A stretch of 64,000 bases of DNA, from the NCBI GenBank assembly GCA_023014365.1, contig JAEBUN010000018.1, forward strand, positions 186,001 through 250,000, written 5' to 3'. Below are positions 11,275-22,642 of the stretch, piece after piece (positions within the stretch are counted from its first letter, which is position 1; every line of letters starts with the position of its first letter). Position numbers and translations under genes: made by a program. The stretch comes from Lepiota brunneoincarnata. Its lineage: Eukaryota > Basidiomycota > Agaricomycetes > Agaricales > Agaricaceae. Under the pieces are notes generated by a model. That model was not told the DNA's origin, ran no database searches, and saw nothing but the letters and a program-made list of their open reading frames with translations.

Positions 11275-12454
11275 ATGTCGTCTTCTGTCCCCGGTCATAC
11301 GGCACATGGTGTTGAACGCCCTGAGCGCAGCCGTAACGCAAAGGCCCAAGCTCGTCATCGTGCAAAGCGAAAGGCTTATATCGAGCAGGTTGGTTCCTCC
11401 TCGTCGTTGGCAGCCGTCACCACCAGGTCCTTTATCTTCCCCTCCCACAATAGCTCGAACAGACGGTCACAAAACTCCAAACCGCCCTTGGCTATACCCC
11501 GGAACAGGTCTCGGCCCTCCCCCCTCCTCTCGTGAAAATACGCGAGCTCGAGCAGGAAATCGCACGGCTTCAGAAGGAAAACGACGACCTGCGCACTTTG
11601 GTCACGGACACAAATGGTAGAGCCCTACCTGGAGATTTTACGCGAAGAAATTCATACGCAACTTATCAAGATGCACGGCTCTGCGACCGCACCGACTACA
11701 AGCGACGAAAACACGTCGACGGCGTGTATATTGTGAGTCCGCTCCACTGCCCTCCCCCCCCCCCCCTTGTTTGGCGCCCAAAAAGCAAGCAACCAACCAA
11801 CTCGGCTTTCCTTTAGGGCCCCAATGATGCGCCGCTCACCGACTCCCTCCGCCCGCCCCCGTTGACCATTCCTCAACCATTGTCCCACCACTACGGGAAC
11901 TTGCCTTCGAGCGTGACAAACCATAATGGTACTGCTCCGTCCTCGCTTTTCAACTTTCACGGACCAACGTTTCCCAATACCCCATCAGGATCCAGCAATA
12001 CCTCCAGCCCTCCATTCTCGGCGAGTCTTTTTCCTTTATTCGAAACACGGTTTCGCTTTGCAGGCGAAACTGGGTGTTGTCGATAATTACTTTGGATCCT
12101 AGTGACCCTCCTTTTTTTCCTTCCCCCCCCTTCCCCTTATACAGCCTGCCCAAATGCAACCCTCTACGCAGCATATATCCAACCACCGACCAGCCTCAAT
12201 GACAAATCACCCCATGTCCGGTTTCTCTCAATCACATAGCTACGATTCGATCAAGATGGAAGATGAAAACTACTCCGTCCGTGTTCCCTTTCTACTGCTC
12301 TCGCTATATACTCACTCAAGTCCATTCATGCATACAGTCGAATCATAACCCGCATCATAGCCACTATCCTGTCACACCCTATACCCACACCCCAACTTCG
12401 ACTACTATGGAGACCTGGCCTTCCTACTCCTCAGAACGTGCTTTGCATCGATGA
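11275..12454 (+). CDS. bZIP transcription factor
   Basis: The first exon (MSSSVPGHTAHGVERPERSR) runs into the basic region RSRNAKAQARHRAKRKAYIE, where the N-A-x-A-x-x-H/S-R pattern is the DNA-contact signature of bZIP proteins. The leucine zipper follows: LEQTVTKLQTALGY, interrupted by a Pro-rich insert (TPEQVSALPPPLVK), then IRELEQEIARLQKENDDL. Introns are at about 11389-11451, 11733-11816, 12013-12144 and 12279-12338, all short. The rest is Ser/Pro/His/Thr-rich and probably a disordered activation region, ending SSERALHR before TGA 12454. It should act as a dimer in the nucleus. The target genes cannot be told from the sequence. The start ATG is the first in the frame and is close to the basic region, as is common in this group. 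Confidence 0.9.
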
Positions 12455-13401
12455 ATAGGAACGGACCCCATCTACTACTATTTCCCCTTTCCTTTCCCCC
12501 CCTTCCTCCTCCCCCTCCTCCTTCCCTTATAATTCAGTACACCCAAATAGAAATCGCTTAGTATACCCTGTAGCATTTGTTTCCTGCCTGTGCATTATTG
12601 CTTTCATGTCGCGCTCTCCCTCTCCCTTTCTTTGGGCCTGTTGGCTGTTGGAGTGACTCTTTTTTTTTTTTTCGTTCTCATTCATAATGCTGTATAATAT
12701 TATATTCTTTTTACGCTGAGGGGAAAGTGGACCATGCATATGTTTTGCACGTGAAGAAGAGGGAGAAGATCCTTGGCATGAGATCTCACAAACAAGCTTA
12801 ACGGCATGGGAAGGTAGACGGGATAGCTAATGATTGCATCGACATCTTGTGTCACGATCGACCCAACCCAGTTTTCGTAACGATAACCATAGTCCCCATT
12901 ACGTACCCTGTAATGGTGATCATTGCTTTCGTTTCTTCGGGCACCTAGCGGGAACATAGTGAGGAAGGTGCTGGGGGGTTGGGTAGGGGGGGAGGACGCG
13001 GGGGTGCGTGGTGCATGTGTCTCTCCCCCCCCCCTACCCCTCGCCTCTCGGCAATCTCACGACAGCGAAGTCGAATGACAATCACCCTCCACCCCCCTCC
13101 CCTTCCCCTCCACCAACCCCTCTCTCTCTCCTACCACATTAGTCGCAAGTGAGTGACACAACCTACAGGCATCCCCACGGGCTTTTCCAGTAGGCTATAT
13201 CAAGATGCCGAAGAGATTTGGGCCGGCTAAAGAAGCTTCTGAAGCGATTTGGGTCCATTGTAGACAGATTGAACGACAGAATCGGCGGTTCGAATCAGAC
13301 AACAACAAAGATATATTTGTGGCACAATCGCAACACACAACCAAATCAATCACTGTAATTATAAACGAATCTGCTGTGCGTCATTGGTAAAGCTTACATT
13401 T

Positions 13402-13439
<38 letters not shown>

Positions 13440-15051
13440 GGAGCACACGCATATTTTAACAACTCTAAAATCGCCACTCGGCACTTGACACTCCCCGCCC
13501 CATGATTGAATGATCGGAGCACTAGGCCTTTTGTCAGGCAATCGATCATCCCCGAAGACCCGTAAAGCGCGTACAATGACTTAAAGGAGGATTATTTGAC
13601 ATATACATATATTTATATTTATATATATTTCTCTTTTCGGCTCACCCCGGTCCCAAAAAAAAACCACTTTGCAAAGACGTGGTCGCAACTGACCCACTTC
13701 TGGAGGCGCGCGGGCCAACTGACAAGATCCTCATGGTGAAGGGTGGGAAGGCGGGGGGGGGGGGGGAGGCAGCACATCATCATAGATTGATTTCTCTATA
13801 TCCGCGGAGGTCCCCCAAAAATAAGAGAGACACGGCCATTCTAGACATTGGAACAGGGATGGACGGAGCTCTGTGTGTGTGCAGGGGACACACGGCCGAA
13901 CCGCTTCGGGTTACTCCCAACCCCCGCCGCTGCCCCCCCCCCCCCTCTCGTCGTCGAAATAAGTCATCAACTCGCACAAGAGGAAAAGGACCGAGATTCA
14001 ATGGGTTCTTAACTCTCTAGATAGGGGCGTACGTGTCACAAGCGCCAAGCACCAGGAAGACGTGGAAGATTGTGCGTGTCGACAGACCCCGTGGCCAACC
14101 CCCCCCCACTTCGAACCGTTGACCGGATCCTCCCACATAAACCTTAAACGACCCTTCTAAGCCCGAGCAGCGTGGGTGGGTTAGTGGGGGAGACCGATTT
14201 GAAAATTCAATCGCAGCAACATACTAAACCAACACACGCCCTCGGCGACGGGGTCGGAAGTAATACACTAAAAACCACGAGGACTTCGGGTCCCCGCACA
14301 GACAGACCCAAGGCTCGGTACCGCTGGTTGTTTTGGACAGTGCCCCGCCAAGCTTGGGAAAGGGGAGATGTTTGTTGGGAAGGGTCCGATTCGGAGACCT
14401 TGTGAACCGACTCGTGGGTGGGGCTCTCGCAACAGCAACCCCCCCCCCCCCCCCCATCATCATCCTCATCATCATCACCCTAGCGAAGCCCCAAGGGACG
14501 GCATGATCCGGCGGCTCTACCTCGCGATGTCGGCCCGTTCCGGCCGCCGCTTCAGTCCACGGCCATAAGGTGGAGGACGACGACCATTTTCCTTCCCAAA
14601 AGCAGCCTTTGTTTCAGCCCAGCGAATTCAATCTAGGGGACAGTTGCCACCGCCTTGTGCTCTCTCTTTTTTCTTTTTTTTCGATATTCATCTCACCAGC
14701 GACCGCATAAAAGGAAGAGCTTTTTTGCCAAGCCGACTCGGACGGAGGTTCCCACGGCATACCTCCGTGCTTTGCAATGGGGAAAATGTTCGTTAAATCC
14801 CCTCCCTTTCCCCCCTCCCCTCCACTACCCCGCCCCCCTTTGCGGCTTCTCTCGCCTCTCTCTTGCGGGTTGTTGGATACATTGCATTGCAATTGTATCA
14901 GTTGATAAACAGAGTAGTAGCCCCCAACGTGATCAAATTTTCACCCGGCGCAGGTCTTACCCGATTAGTATATATGATAAGATCGATACTCAAACACACA
15001 AACCTTTTTACCTGGGAAGCCCAAAGCTTTTTTGCTCGTACCCCTCGCAGA
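12455..15051. other. Low-complexity intergenic region
   Basis: 2.6 kb without a gene I can support. It contains many pyrimidine tracts and G or C homopolymers (13022-13034, 13755-13768, 13934-13946, 14439-14455), a CT microsatellite at 13405-13438 and AT-rich pieces (13598-13632). The part from about 14,900 is the likely promoter and 5' leader of the PHO13 gene. The frames seen here (for example 13679-14020) have no conserved-looking sequence and are interrupted by the homopolymers. Confidence 0.55.
13405..13438. repeat. CT dinucleotide microsatellite
   Basis: About 16 to 17 copies of CT, uninterrupted, in non-coding sequence. It would be expected to vary in length between strains. Confidence 0.95.
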
Positions 15052-16322
15052 ATGACCGTTCTCCTTTCTTCGCCCGCCGACTACGAAGCTCTACTCAATA
15101 AGTTTGACACTTGGCTCTTCGATTGTGACGGTGTCTTGTGGCGCGGCGATCAGGTGATCGATGGCGTTGTCCAAGTCTTGAACATCCTACGCCAGAGGGG
15201 TATGGTTTTCTTTTCCACATCGGCGGCGGGAATGTCTTTGAATGTCTGTTGTGTCTCCTTCCTCGTCTTTTTTTTTTTGATCAAGGCAAAAATATCATCT
15301 TTGTTACCAACAACGCCACGAAATCAAGAAGAAACTATAGGAAGAAATTTGATCAAGTGGGCCTGAACGTTCATGTGGTACGCGGTTTTGAATTCATCTC
15401 CCAGGCGCGCCACCAAAACCCAAATACCCTCCCCCTTCTTCCCCCACAAGGACGAAATATACGGATCGGCCTATGCAGCCGCAGTATACATTTCATCAGT
15501 CATAAAACTGCCCCGGCACAAGAAAGTATATGTTATTGGTCAGGCTGGCCTCGAGGAAGAACTCCAGGATGAGGGCATTTCATTCATTGGCGGAACAGTG
15601 ATTCCTTTCCTCTCTATCCCTAGCCGCTTTATTATATGAAACCTCAGACCCTTCACTCCAGGACCCCGCCGATAATACTCTACAGCCCTTCAACTTGGCT
15701 AATTTTACCCTCGATCCAGACGTAGCAGCCGTCGTATGCGGCCTCGATACTCAGATCAATTATACAAAGCTCTCCAAAGCATACCAGTATTTAACCCGCA
15801 ACCCAGGATGTCTCTTCATCGCTACCAACGAAGACAGTACTTACCCTTGCGCTGACGGCGTATTGCCAGGTGCAGGAGCAGTCAGCGCTCCATTACGTTT
15901 CGCCCTTGGTCGCGATCCTGTCTGCACAGGAAAACCGGCAAGCACCATGCTCGATTGCGTAAAGGCAAAGTAAGCCTGCGTGCCTCTCTCACTCAACCTG
16001 TCCTTTCCGTCCGTTCTTGCCTTCTGCTCCAAGGGTTGATGGGTCTTCCCCAATTCACAGAATCGACTTTGACCCGAAACGGACACTCATGGTGGGAGAC
16101 AGGTTGAACACTGACATTTTGTTTGGTCGAAACGGTGGCCTGGCGACATTGCTTGTTTTAACAGGTGCGTTACAACCTAGCGACCGTATTCTGAATTCTG
16201 AATTCAATGCGTAAAAACCGCCAGGTGTCACGGTTCAAGCGGACATCACAGGCCCCAGCAGCCTCTCCAATCACACCCGATTTTATCACAAATTCAATAG
16301 GCGACTTCCGTGTCGTCGATAG
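15052..16322 (+). CDS. PHO13: HAD-family phosphatase (4-nitrophenylphosphatase / phosphoglycolate phosphatase)
   Basis: All HAD motifs are visible. Motif I is FDCDGVLW (aspartate nucleophile), motif II is [13 protein letters not shown], motif III has the lysine in CTGKPAS, and motif IV is [17 protein letters not shown]. The cap region lies between motifs II and III. The family (HAD class IIA) removes phosphate from small molecules such as 2-phosphoglycolate and side products of glycolysis, in the cytosol. Introns of 50-90 bases are seen at 15200-15289, 15376-15451 and 16165-16223. The normal family C-terminus ([15 protein letters not shown]) is present at about 16265-16311 but one frame away from the upstream exon, so a single extra base near 16253-16262 appears to break the frame. 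As written, the gene ends at TAG 16322. Confidence is high for the identity, lower for an intact 3' end. Confidence 0.9.
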
Positions 16323-16443
16323 CCATTAGCGTTGGATCAGGGAGATCTGTCACCCGGGCGTAAAACGGAGTAGAGCCTGTCAGTACCATGGAGCGAGATG
16401 ACTCGATGATTCCCGTAGCGATCTCCTATAGTATACCCATTTC

Positions 16444-17587
16444 CTAATCAACCTTGGTACCCGCTCCTCGCCGCACATGCTGTTCGAGAACAATCTGCCT
16501 TATTGTGTTGGCGCAAAGAGAGATAATGGAAGCAACAATATATCCACTGATGGCACCATATGCGGGTGTCAATGGCCATGCCTGCGGTGCCTTTGTGTCA
16601 GCCTGGCCCCAGGAACTGATGGGATATCTGACCTGCCATGGTCGGTCCCAGTCTAGCGCAATTGGAATTGCTCCAAGCCAAGCGCCGACCACTGTACCAA
16701 GAACCTGGGTAGACAAGTGCGCGCTCAATGGCGGAGCAAATCCTGAGAAGTCTCATCTCAGCCACCATCTCGGATAATGTTTTCATGCTGCTTAGAAAGA
16801 ACTCACGTGAATTCAGCAAACAACCGCACCCACAAGAAACGTTTTATGATGGACGTGGTGCTCGAACTCATGGTGGGAGGGCCGAGGACAAATGCCGGGG
16901 TATAAACAGCTAGAATCGAAAGCAAAAGAGCGAGACTATACGTCTGCGGCGCAAGGCTAGCCGAATAGATGTTTCAACAACGTGATAAAATGACGATTTT
17001 GGTGGGAACTACGAACTCGAAGAAAGGTGCACCAAATAGGACAAGCAGACAGTAGAACACGACGGAAGCGGAGAGCGTCGCTAGCCATGCGTCTGTGAAA
17101 GCCTGGATTACGACACTTGAGATTAGCTGCGGGATAGTGATTCCATGGGGCGTACTCGAATCTTCTGGCGGTCAATGATTGCCTTCTCGAGGCGTTTCTC
17201 ACTGTCAGATCCTTCGACGATGGAGCGACTCCACCAGTCTCGCACATACCCCGCCCACCAGCCCTGCAGGACGGCGGTTCCAAGGCAGATGTATGCCAAA
17301 GTGGACAGAGGACTAATTGTCAAGGCTTCTAGGAATGGATGCTGAGGATGATCAGCCGAGGAGAGGCGGGTTCCATTGGGACGCATCCCGACAATATCCT
17401 GCAAGAATGTTGTCCGAGGCAGGAAGAGTCCACTGAATAACAATAGAGTGGTATGGACGCCAACGACCGGGATGTAAGAATTGCCTGGGAAGATTTCGAC
17501 CAGCGAGGATGGCACATTCATGGCCATAGCGTGCCTTTCCTGGGATGCCTTTGGATTCGCTGCTACAGCTCCCTTGGTAGTCCTCAT
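16444..17587 (-). CDS. GPI11: Gpi11 / PIG-F, GPI-anchor ethanolamine-phosphate transfer subunit
   Basis: The C-terminal exon has the family signature [20 protein letters not shown] followed by a W-P-I-like segment and two hydrophobic helices ([19 protein letters not shown]), ending at 16444. Upstream exons give hydrophobic segments [36 protein letters not shown] and a helix near [18 protein letters not shown]. Family knowledge: PIG-F/Gpi11 is a multipass ER membrane protein that stabilises the enzymes adding ethanolamine phosphate to the GPI mannoses. I chose the ATG at 17587 ([11 protein letters not shown]); the open frame reaches further only through a non-ATG codon. At least three introns are present. 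The 3' end is 121 bases from the convergent PHO13 stop. Confidence 0.9.
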
Positions 17588-20500
17588 CGTCGTCGCTGCT
17601 GACAAGGTGGACGCCAAGGCAAAGCAGTGCTTCGGCTACAGGGAAAGCTTAGTTACGTAATCCCTGTACGTGACTTTCAGGTTGCCGCTCAGGCGGGGAT
17701 CTGTTCCTACACCCGCTGCTGCTCCTCGTCCCGAACTCGACCCCGAAGCAGCCAACGCACTCTCTCATGGGCTACTTTCCATATTGTTCGTGCCCCACTT
17801 TCTTGGGAAAATTCATACAAAGTCGGGTCTTGTGGACTCTGGGGTTAATTCAGTTCTGATTTCGGTAATCAATGGTCCTGCATGAAGCGCGCAGTCGCCA
17901 TCTATAGAAAGTCAATATTCCAGCGGATTTTCTTTTACCGTTTTCGATCATCCAGGGACCCTTTCGGTGCATTCTATTCATTTGGTTGGTCCGAGCAACT
18001 CCTATCCCAACGGCAAAGTCTAAAAATGAAGGTCCATTTGTTGTATTGATGTCAACTGTATGGGCTTATCCTCTCACTGGGGACCCACCAGTTTGGCGAC
18101 TGCCTCACGGTCGGCAGAAAGCTCTCTGCTAAGGAGATATTCTCATTTCCCTGTCTCTACACGTCAACTGCGCCTGCCGCGAAGGCCTCTCTGGTCCGGG
18201 GATCCGTGTTTCTGGAGGGCCGGCAATCACCCACTGGGTGGATCCTGCTAGGCCTGATGGCTTTTTTGGTGTCCTTTGCGCAAAAATTTTAACGAACCTT
18301 TCGCCTGCCTGCCGGTGTCTGATACCAGCGTCATCTGCTCGCACTAGTGCCCGGCACGGACACCCATTTTTGACAGTGGGCGTCCTCGATCTCTCCCCTC
18401 AGTAGGGGTATCTCCGCTTGACCAATTGTTTTTTTCTCGGCGAACATCGAGGCGCCACATTGTTAACCCTTGCTACTGGCGAGTCGAAGACCTGAGCAAA
18501 GTTTTCTCCGCCATTTCATTTCCTTCTAGGACAAATTTGATCCCATGCGTACACCAAGAACCTCTTAGTCGCTGTCCCACTGAAGTCTATCGACGCCAAA
18601 CGAGATGATTCTAAATTATTCAAATTGAGAAGAGCCTCAGTCCTCGAGGGGGGTCATGGACCACGGGAAATTAACTCCTCTTTAATAATGCTAAAGCTGA
18701 CAAGTTCACCGCGAGTCAATTGCTCTCTCTCACCGCACTATTCTCAATACGTTTCTGTCAGCGAAAGTTCCACCGGGTACATATGAAAGGCGGATCTCCC
18801 GCAATTCTCAAGCTCGGGGGCTTTTCAATCCACCGGGTCATAGTTGCTATCTTCATCGCAAATGTCATCAACTTGTCCCCTACTTTTTTCCCCGAAGGGC
18901 TGGCAGGCTATTTTGAACTGGAGCGTTGCCAGGATAATGATTTTTGCTCCCAACAACCATAGAGTTCTTTCCTCGGAAGCGGTCATTCTGCGAACAGGGT
19001 GGATCTCCCCTTTGTGTTTACCAAGTATACTCGTGCTGTTTTGATCGTCTTCTCGGCCGATGCAACAACCAATCGACCTTCTCCAAGCTTCCGCCCGCAT
19101 TAACACAGAGATCAAGTTGTTCCAATTGGGGCTTATTCGCCGTTTTCCCCCGCTGTTGCTGCTCCTCCGGAACTGAACTGGAGAACACGAGCTCTGGAAC
19201 TGAACCTGGGCATCACTAGCACAGACATTCTCCATTGCCGCCTGACCGATGGTTGGGAAATAGCGGTCATGGTGGATCACCACACTATTTTGTTTTCTTG
19301 ATTCCTCAAAACTTCTGCCGGCTGGACCGGACTTTTGATTAATTCTTATTTGTATGAAGGTCCAGCGGTCGCCGCAACAAACGACGTAGACCGTTTCCAT
19401 CTGGTTCTCTAATGAAAAACGATGGGATGCAGCACCTGACGGTAATCGGTTCCAGGGCGGAAGGAAGACTTTTCTTTTTTTCCCTCAGAAGCAGGATGTT
19501 GGTGTACCTGAGATACCATTTTTGTTTTCTTTGTCCTTCCATTGCGCCCCGCTTCACGCGCTAATATACACAGCCTCGTACTAGCGCCCGAACGCAGACT
19601 ACCTCCTTTGAACTGGGAGCAATTGTCAGGAGCCTAGTCGACGGGACAACGCATGTGATCTTCCTGGCCCACACGCCACTGGCTGGGAGGGCATCATTCG
19701 TCGGGATTCTGGCGTGTTGTAGTCCACTAGAGGAAAATGAGATTTCATTAGATATATTGCCAAGAGAGGGCACTCTCTTGTGCATGGTATCACTTTTGAT
19801 TGACATGACACGCTTTTTCTGGGTCTAGGTGGTGCCCGCCCACACCATCCTTTTGTTCTATTTTCATTGCTCCAGCACCACAAGCCAATAATCTGATTGC
19901 GGTTATAAAACATTCTACCCAAATGAGAGATCATCGACGCGAGATAGCAGCAGCTGGGAACCCAGACTTTGGGAAATGAGTTCAAGTTCTGGATATACTG
20001 TCCCACGGTCTATGAGATAATATAAACCTATTTAACTTGTCAAAAACAAAAAAATCGAATATAACTAGATGTGTGGACCGATGGTTGACCCGTCACAGAG
20101 ACACTGAAGGTGTATTCAATTGCTGAGGTATCGCTGGACACCGATGGCGTGGTAGCTAGTGAGGAAGTAGTGACATAAACCCCTGGCTGAATTACCCTAC
20201 GGCTACTAGGCTTCCCTTGGCCTTTGCTGGCCTTGCATTAGAGACTGTAGAGTATTGACTCATTTTCAAAGCTACATAATGCATAAAATTGGGCTTAAAA
20301 ATAGTCATGGGGATTATTTGTTTTCGACCTCCGTTTCATATTATGTCATGTTCTTGAGTATTTATTTGTCCATGTTGGAGTTCCAGGCCTATGACCTGCG
20401 AATGCAGGATGACATCACGTCCGCTCTCGGCAGCCTCCGGAGCAGCTGTATAGCTGTTCAGCCACACGTCTGAACACAAGTAGTGTTTCGACATCGCCAT

Positions 20501-20755
20501 CGACGTCCTCAAGACAAGGTAAGTCATTGCTGTCGGTGTTTTTCGAGAATACATTGCTCATCTACTTAATAGACTTTCTGCTTCAATTGTAAGTTGGAAT
20601 TTTCGCATATCGGGCTTGCTGTTCCCCCGGTTGGAGAACGTCAACGGATGGAATAATGCACTGGATGGACACGGCAGATTCTGTCTCTACTGGGGTGTAT
20701 TTGGAGTTGCGAGATGTTGGTGCTAACGGTCCCTCATTCTTATTCAGCTCCGGCG
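17588..20755. other. Long stretch with no firm gene
   Basis: Three kilobases with only weak coding signals. A plus-strand frame at 17670-17885 (PAAAPRPELDPEAANALSHG) could be a tiny exon or chance. A minus-strand frame at 18825-19400 is 191 codons long but shows no conserved or domain-like segment. A minus-strand Ser/Thr-rich piece at 20040-20250 is listed separately. The last 150 bases are the promoter and probably a 5' leader intron of the eL34 gene (an acceptor, tattcag, lies 10 bases before its ATG). No transposon ends or long repeats were seen by eye. Confidence 0.4.
20040..20250 (-). pseudogene. Possible fragment of a Ser/Thr-rich secreted-type protein
   Basis: The minus strand is open for about 60 codons with a Ser/Thr/Val-rich composition (GVYVTTSSLATTPSVSSDTS, then EYTFSVSVTGQPSVHTSS), a pattern common in fungal surface proteins and similar in style to an exon at about 23,110-23,210. 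It ends in a stop at about 20,046. No start codon or upstream exon was found. It could be a relic, a small exon of an unseen gene, or chance. Confidence 0.25.
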
Positions 20756-21215
20756 ATGGCCCAACGTGTTACTCTCCGCAAGCGCAACCCCTACAACACC
20801 ACCTCGAACCGCAGGCGCGTAGTCAAGACTCCCGGTGGAAAACTCGTCTACCATCATCTCAAAAAGCCCGGCACCGCACCCAAGTGTGGCGACTGCGGGA
20901 TCAACCTTCCTGGTGTATGTGTTAGATCACAGAAGAGACGATACTGGGAAATAACCTTGCTTCCAATCAGATCCCTGCTCTCCGCCCGCGCGCATATGCG
21001 ACCATTTCGAAACGCCAGAAAACCGTGCGGAGAGCGTATGGTGGTTCAAGATGCGGTGATTGCGTCAAAGCCCGGTATGTTTGAAAACTTGCCCTCTGTT
21101 CGTAGGAGGTTTTCATCATGTATTTAGCATCCTGCGTGCATTCCTTGTTGAGGAGGCAAAGATCGTGAAAAAGGTTATCAAGTCGCAGCAGAAGGCGGCA
21201 ACAACACGCAAATAA
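20756..21215 (+). CDS. RPL34: 60S ribosomal protein eL34
   Basis: Three coding exons: from the ATG at 20756 (MAQRVTLRKRNPYNTTSNRR) to about 20912, then 20971-21072, then about 21128-21215. The joined protein has the eL34 signatures GGKLVYHHLKKPGTAPKCGD, then AYATISKRQKTVRRAYGGSR, then RILRAFLVEEAKIVKKVIKS and a Lys-rich end. The two CxxC-type pairs (CGDC and CGDC) are the expected zinc-binding cysteines. Length (about 115 residues) is normal. It is a structural part of the large ribosomal subunit. A leader intron is likely because tattcag lies just before the ATG. The splice sites are canonical (gtatgt donors). Confidence 0.96.
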
Positions 21216-21376
21216 ATCATGTAGAGAGAGGATTTACACGTTCACAGTTTCCATACGTTGTTTATACACACCATGCATGTGATAACGCGTGTGATCACTC
21301 TGGCTGGATATTCAGATCTGCAAGACGGGCATGCCTAGATGATACAAGATTGATTGATATACCAGGTTGTGATGAA

Positions 21377-22518
21377 CTATGCAGCTACGAGGGATGTGGT
21401 GTATGATTTTTTGTTCGAATTTTTCTTTTTGTGCGTCTTCTCCCCCGCCTCGCCCTTCAACTGCACACGGGTTGGATGGAGGATGTAGAATGGCTTGTGC
21501 CAATATAAAATGAAGGTGAGGGCATTGATGATAATGTAGAGCATCGTGACGATCTCGAGATCAATGACAGATCTCTCTCGCTTCCACCGCCGGACATAAT
21601 CTTGGAAGAAATAAATGACTTGAAAGAGGGCCATAGCCTTGGACACAATGCCGTCCTTGCTGCGGTCCATGATTTCTCGCTTCGAAAGGGCCGGCAGATC
21701 AATCTGGCCTGCACGATACATACGCTCCAGGGTGGAATACTGGAGGGTGTAAAGTGGCTGCTTATCGTCATACAGCATTAGTCCACCCATGATGACATAG
21801 AATCCATGCGTTTCCGTCCACTCTAAGGGAGGTGTAACTGGTCGCAAGTAATATAAACACACAAGTTGCGCGCTAGCCAAAGATTGGATCGTGCTCACAT
21901 TCCGAATCGGTTGTGCTAAAGACCGGGTGTTTTGGAGGAGATGCCCTTCGTATCCCCGCGTTCTGAGTCTAGCAGTTTCTGATTTTCTGCCATTGATGAT
22001 TTATGTGCGTGAACCACATGTGGGAGTTATGGATGCCTCGTGTGGAGAGACTCACCTGTCTCCTCCCGCCTTTCTTCGTTGTACAATTGCGCCACAGTCC
22101 TCGCGGCAAGCACCTGCCTGAACGCCTTGAGAAGCATGCCTTCGGGAAAGATAATAGGCCATAGAAACTTCTTTAGGCTGGTGTACGAGCTTTCGCCTCG
22201 TGCAGGGATGTCCGGATGGGCAGCGACGGCAGTTGTAAGGCAAATAGTCGTCATGCAGCTCATGATCAGACTCAGAATGAACTGTGTATGGAACACGATC
22301 ATGCAGTCATCCTCGCATCGGGTGTAGAGGATGATGGCAAGGGGGTCTCGATAGAAAAACCGGATGGGCGACATTGGGGCTTCCATGAGGCCAGCGATGA
22401 GAGTGAAGACAAAGAGAATGAAGATCATGCCTGGATAATATGAGCCCGGCCGCTGTGTGCGACAGGGTGGAGGTGAGGCCGTCACCGTTGTCGCCGTCTT
22501 GGGCGAAGTTGCGGACAT
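21377..22518 (-). CDS. Fungal multipass membrane protein of unknown function
   Basis: The first exon from the ATG at 22518 has a hydrophobic helix (MIFILFVFTLIAGLMEAP) after a short hydrophilic N-terminus, a helix FHTQFILSLIMSCMTTICLT, and the segment FLWPIIFPEGMLLKAFRQVL. After an intron (about 21,900-22,050), the second part has WTETHGFYVIMGGLMLYDD, a charged region with SKDGIVSKAMALFQVIYFFQ, a helix EIVTMLYIIINALTFILYWH and a Lys-rich end. The W-T-x-T-H-x-F-x-x-MGG-x-x-L and YWHKPF patterns are, as I remember, shared by a large family of uncharacterised basidiomycete membrane proteins. No catalytic motif is seen, and I cannot assign a function. Confidence 0.75.
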
Positions 22519-22642
22519 GTGGAAAAACAGGTCAGGTGACGCTCATCAAAACCATTTACGCAAAGCCCAAAACATCACAAATCGAAAGGAAATAGGATAT
22601 CTACTCCTCAGACTATTCAAGGTCACCAGAACAGTAGACTAT

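Noticed and set aside
12455..15051. Search for a hidden gene among the GC-rich frames
   Set aside because: The frames are broken by G/C runs and microsatellites and have no conserved-looking sequence.
18825..19400. 191-codon minus-strand frame
   Set aside because: No known motif, no splice partner and mixed composition; most likely chance, though not ruled out.
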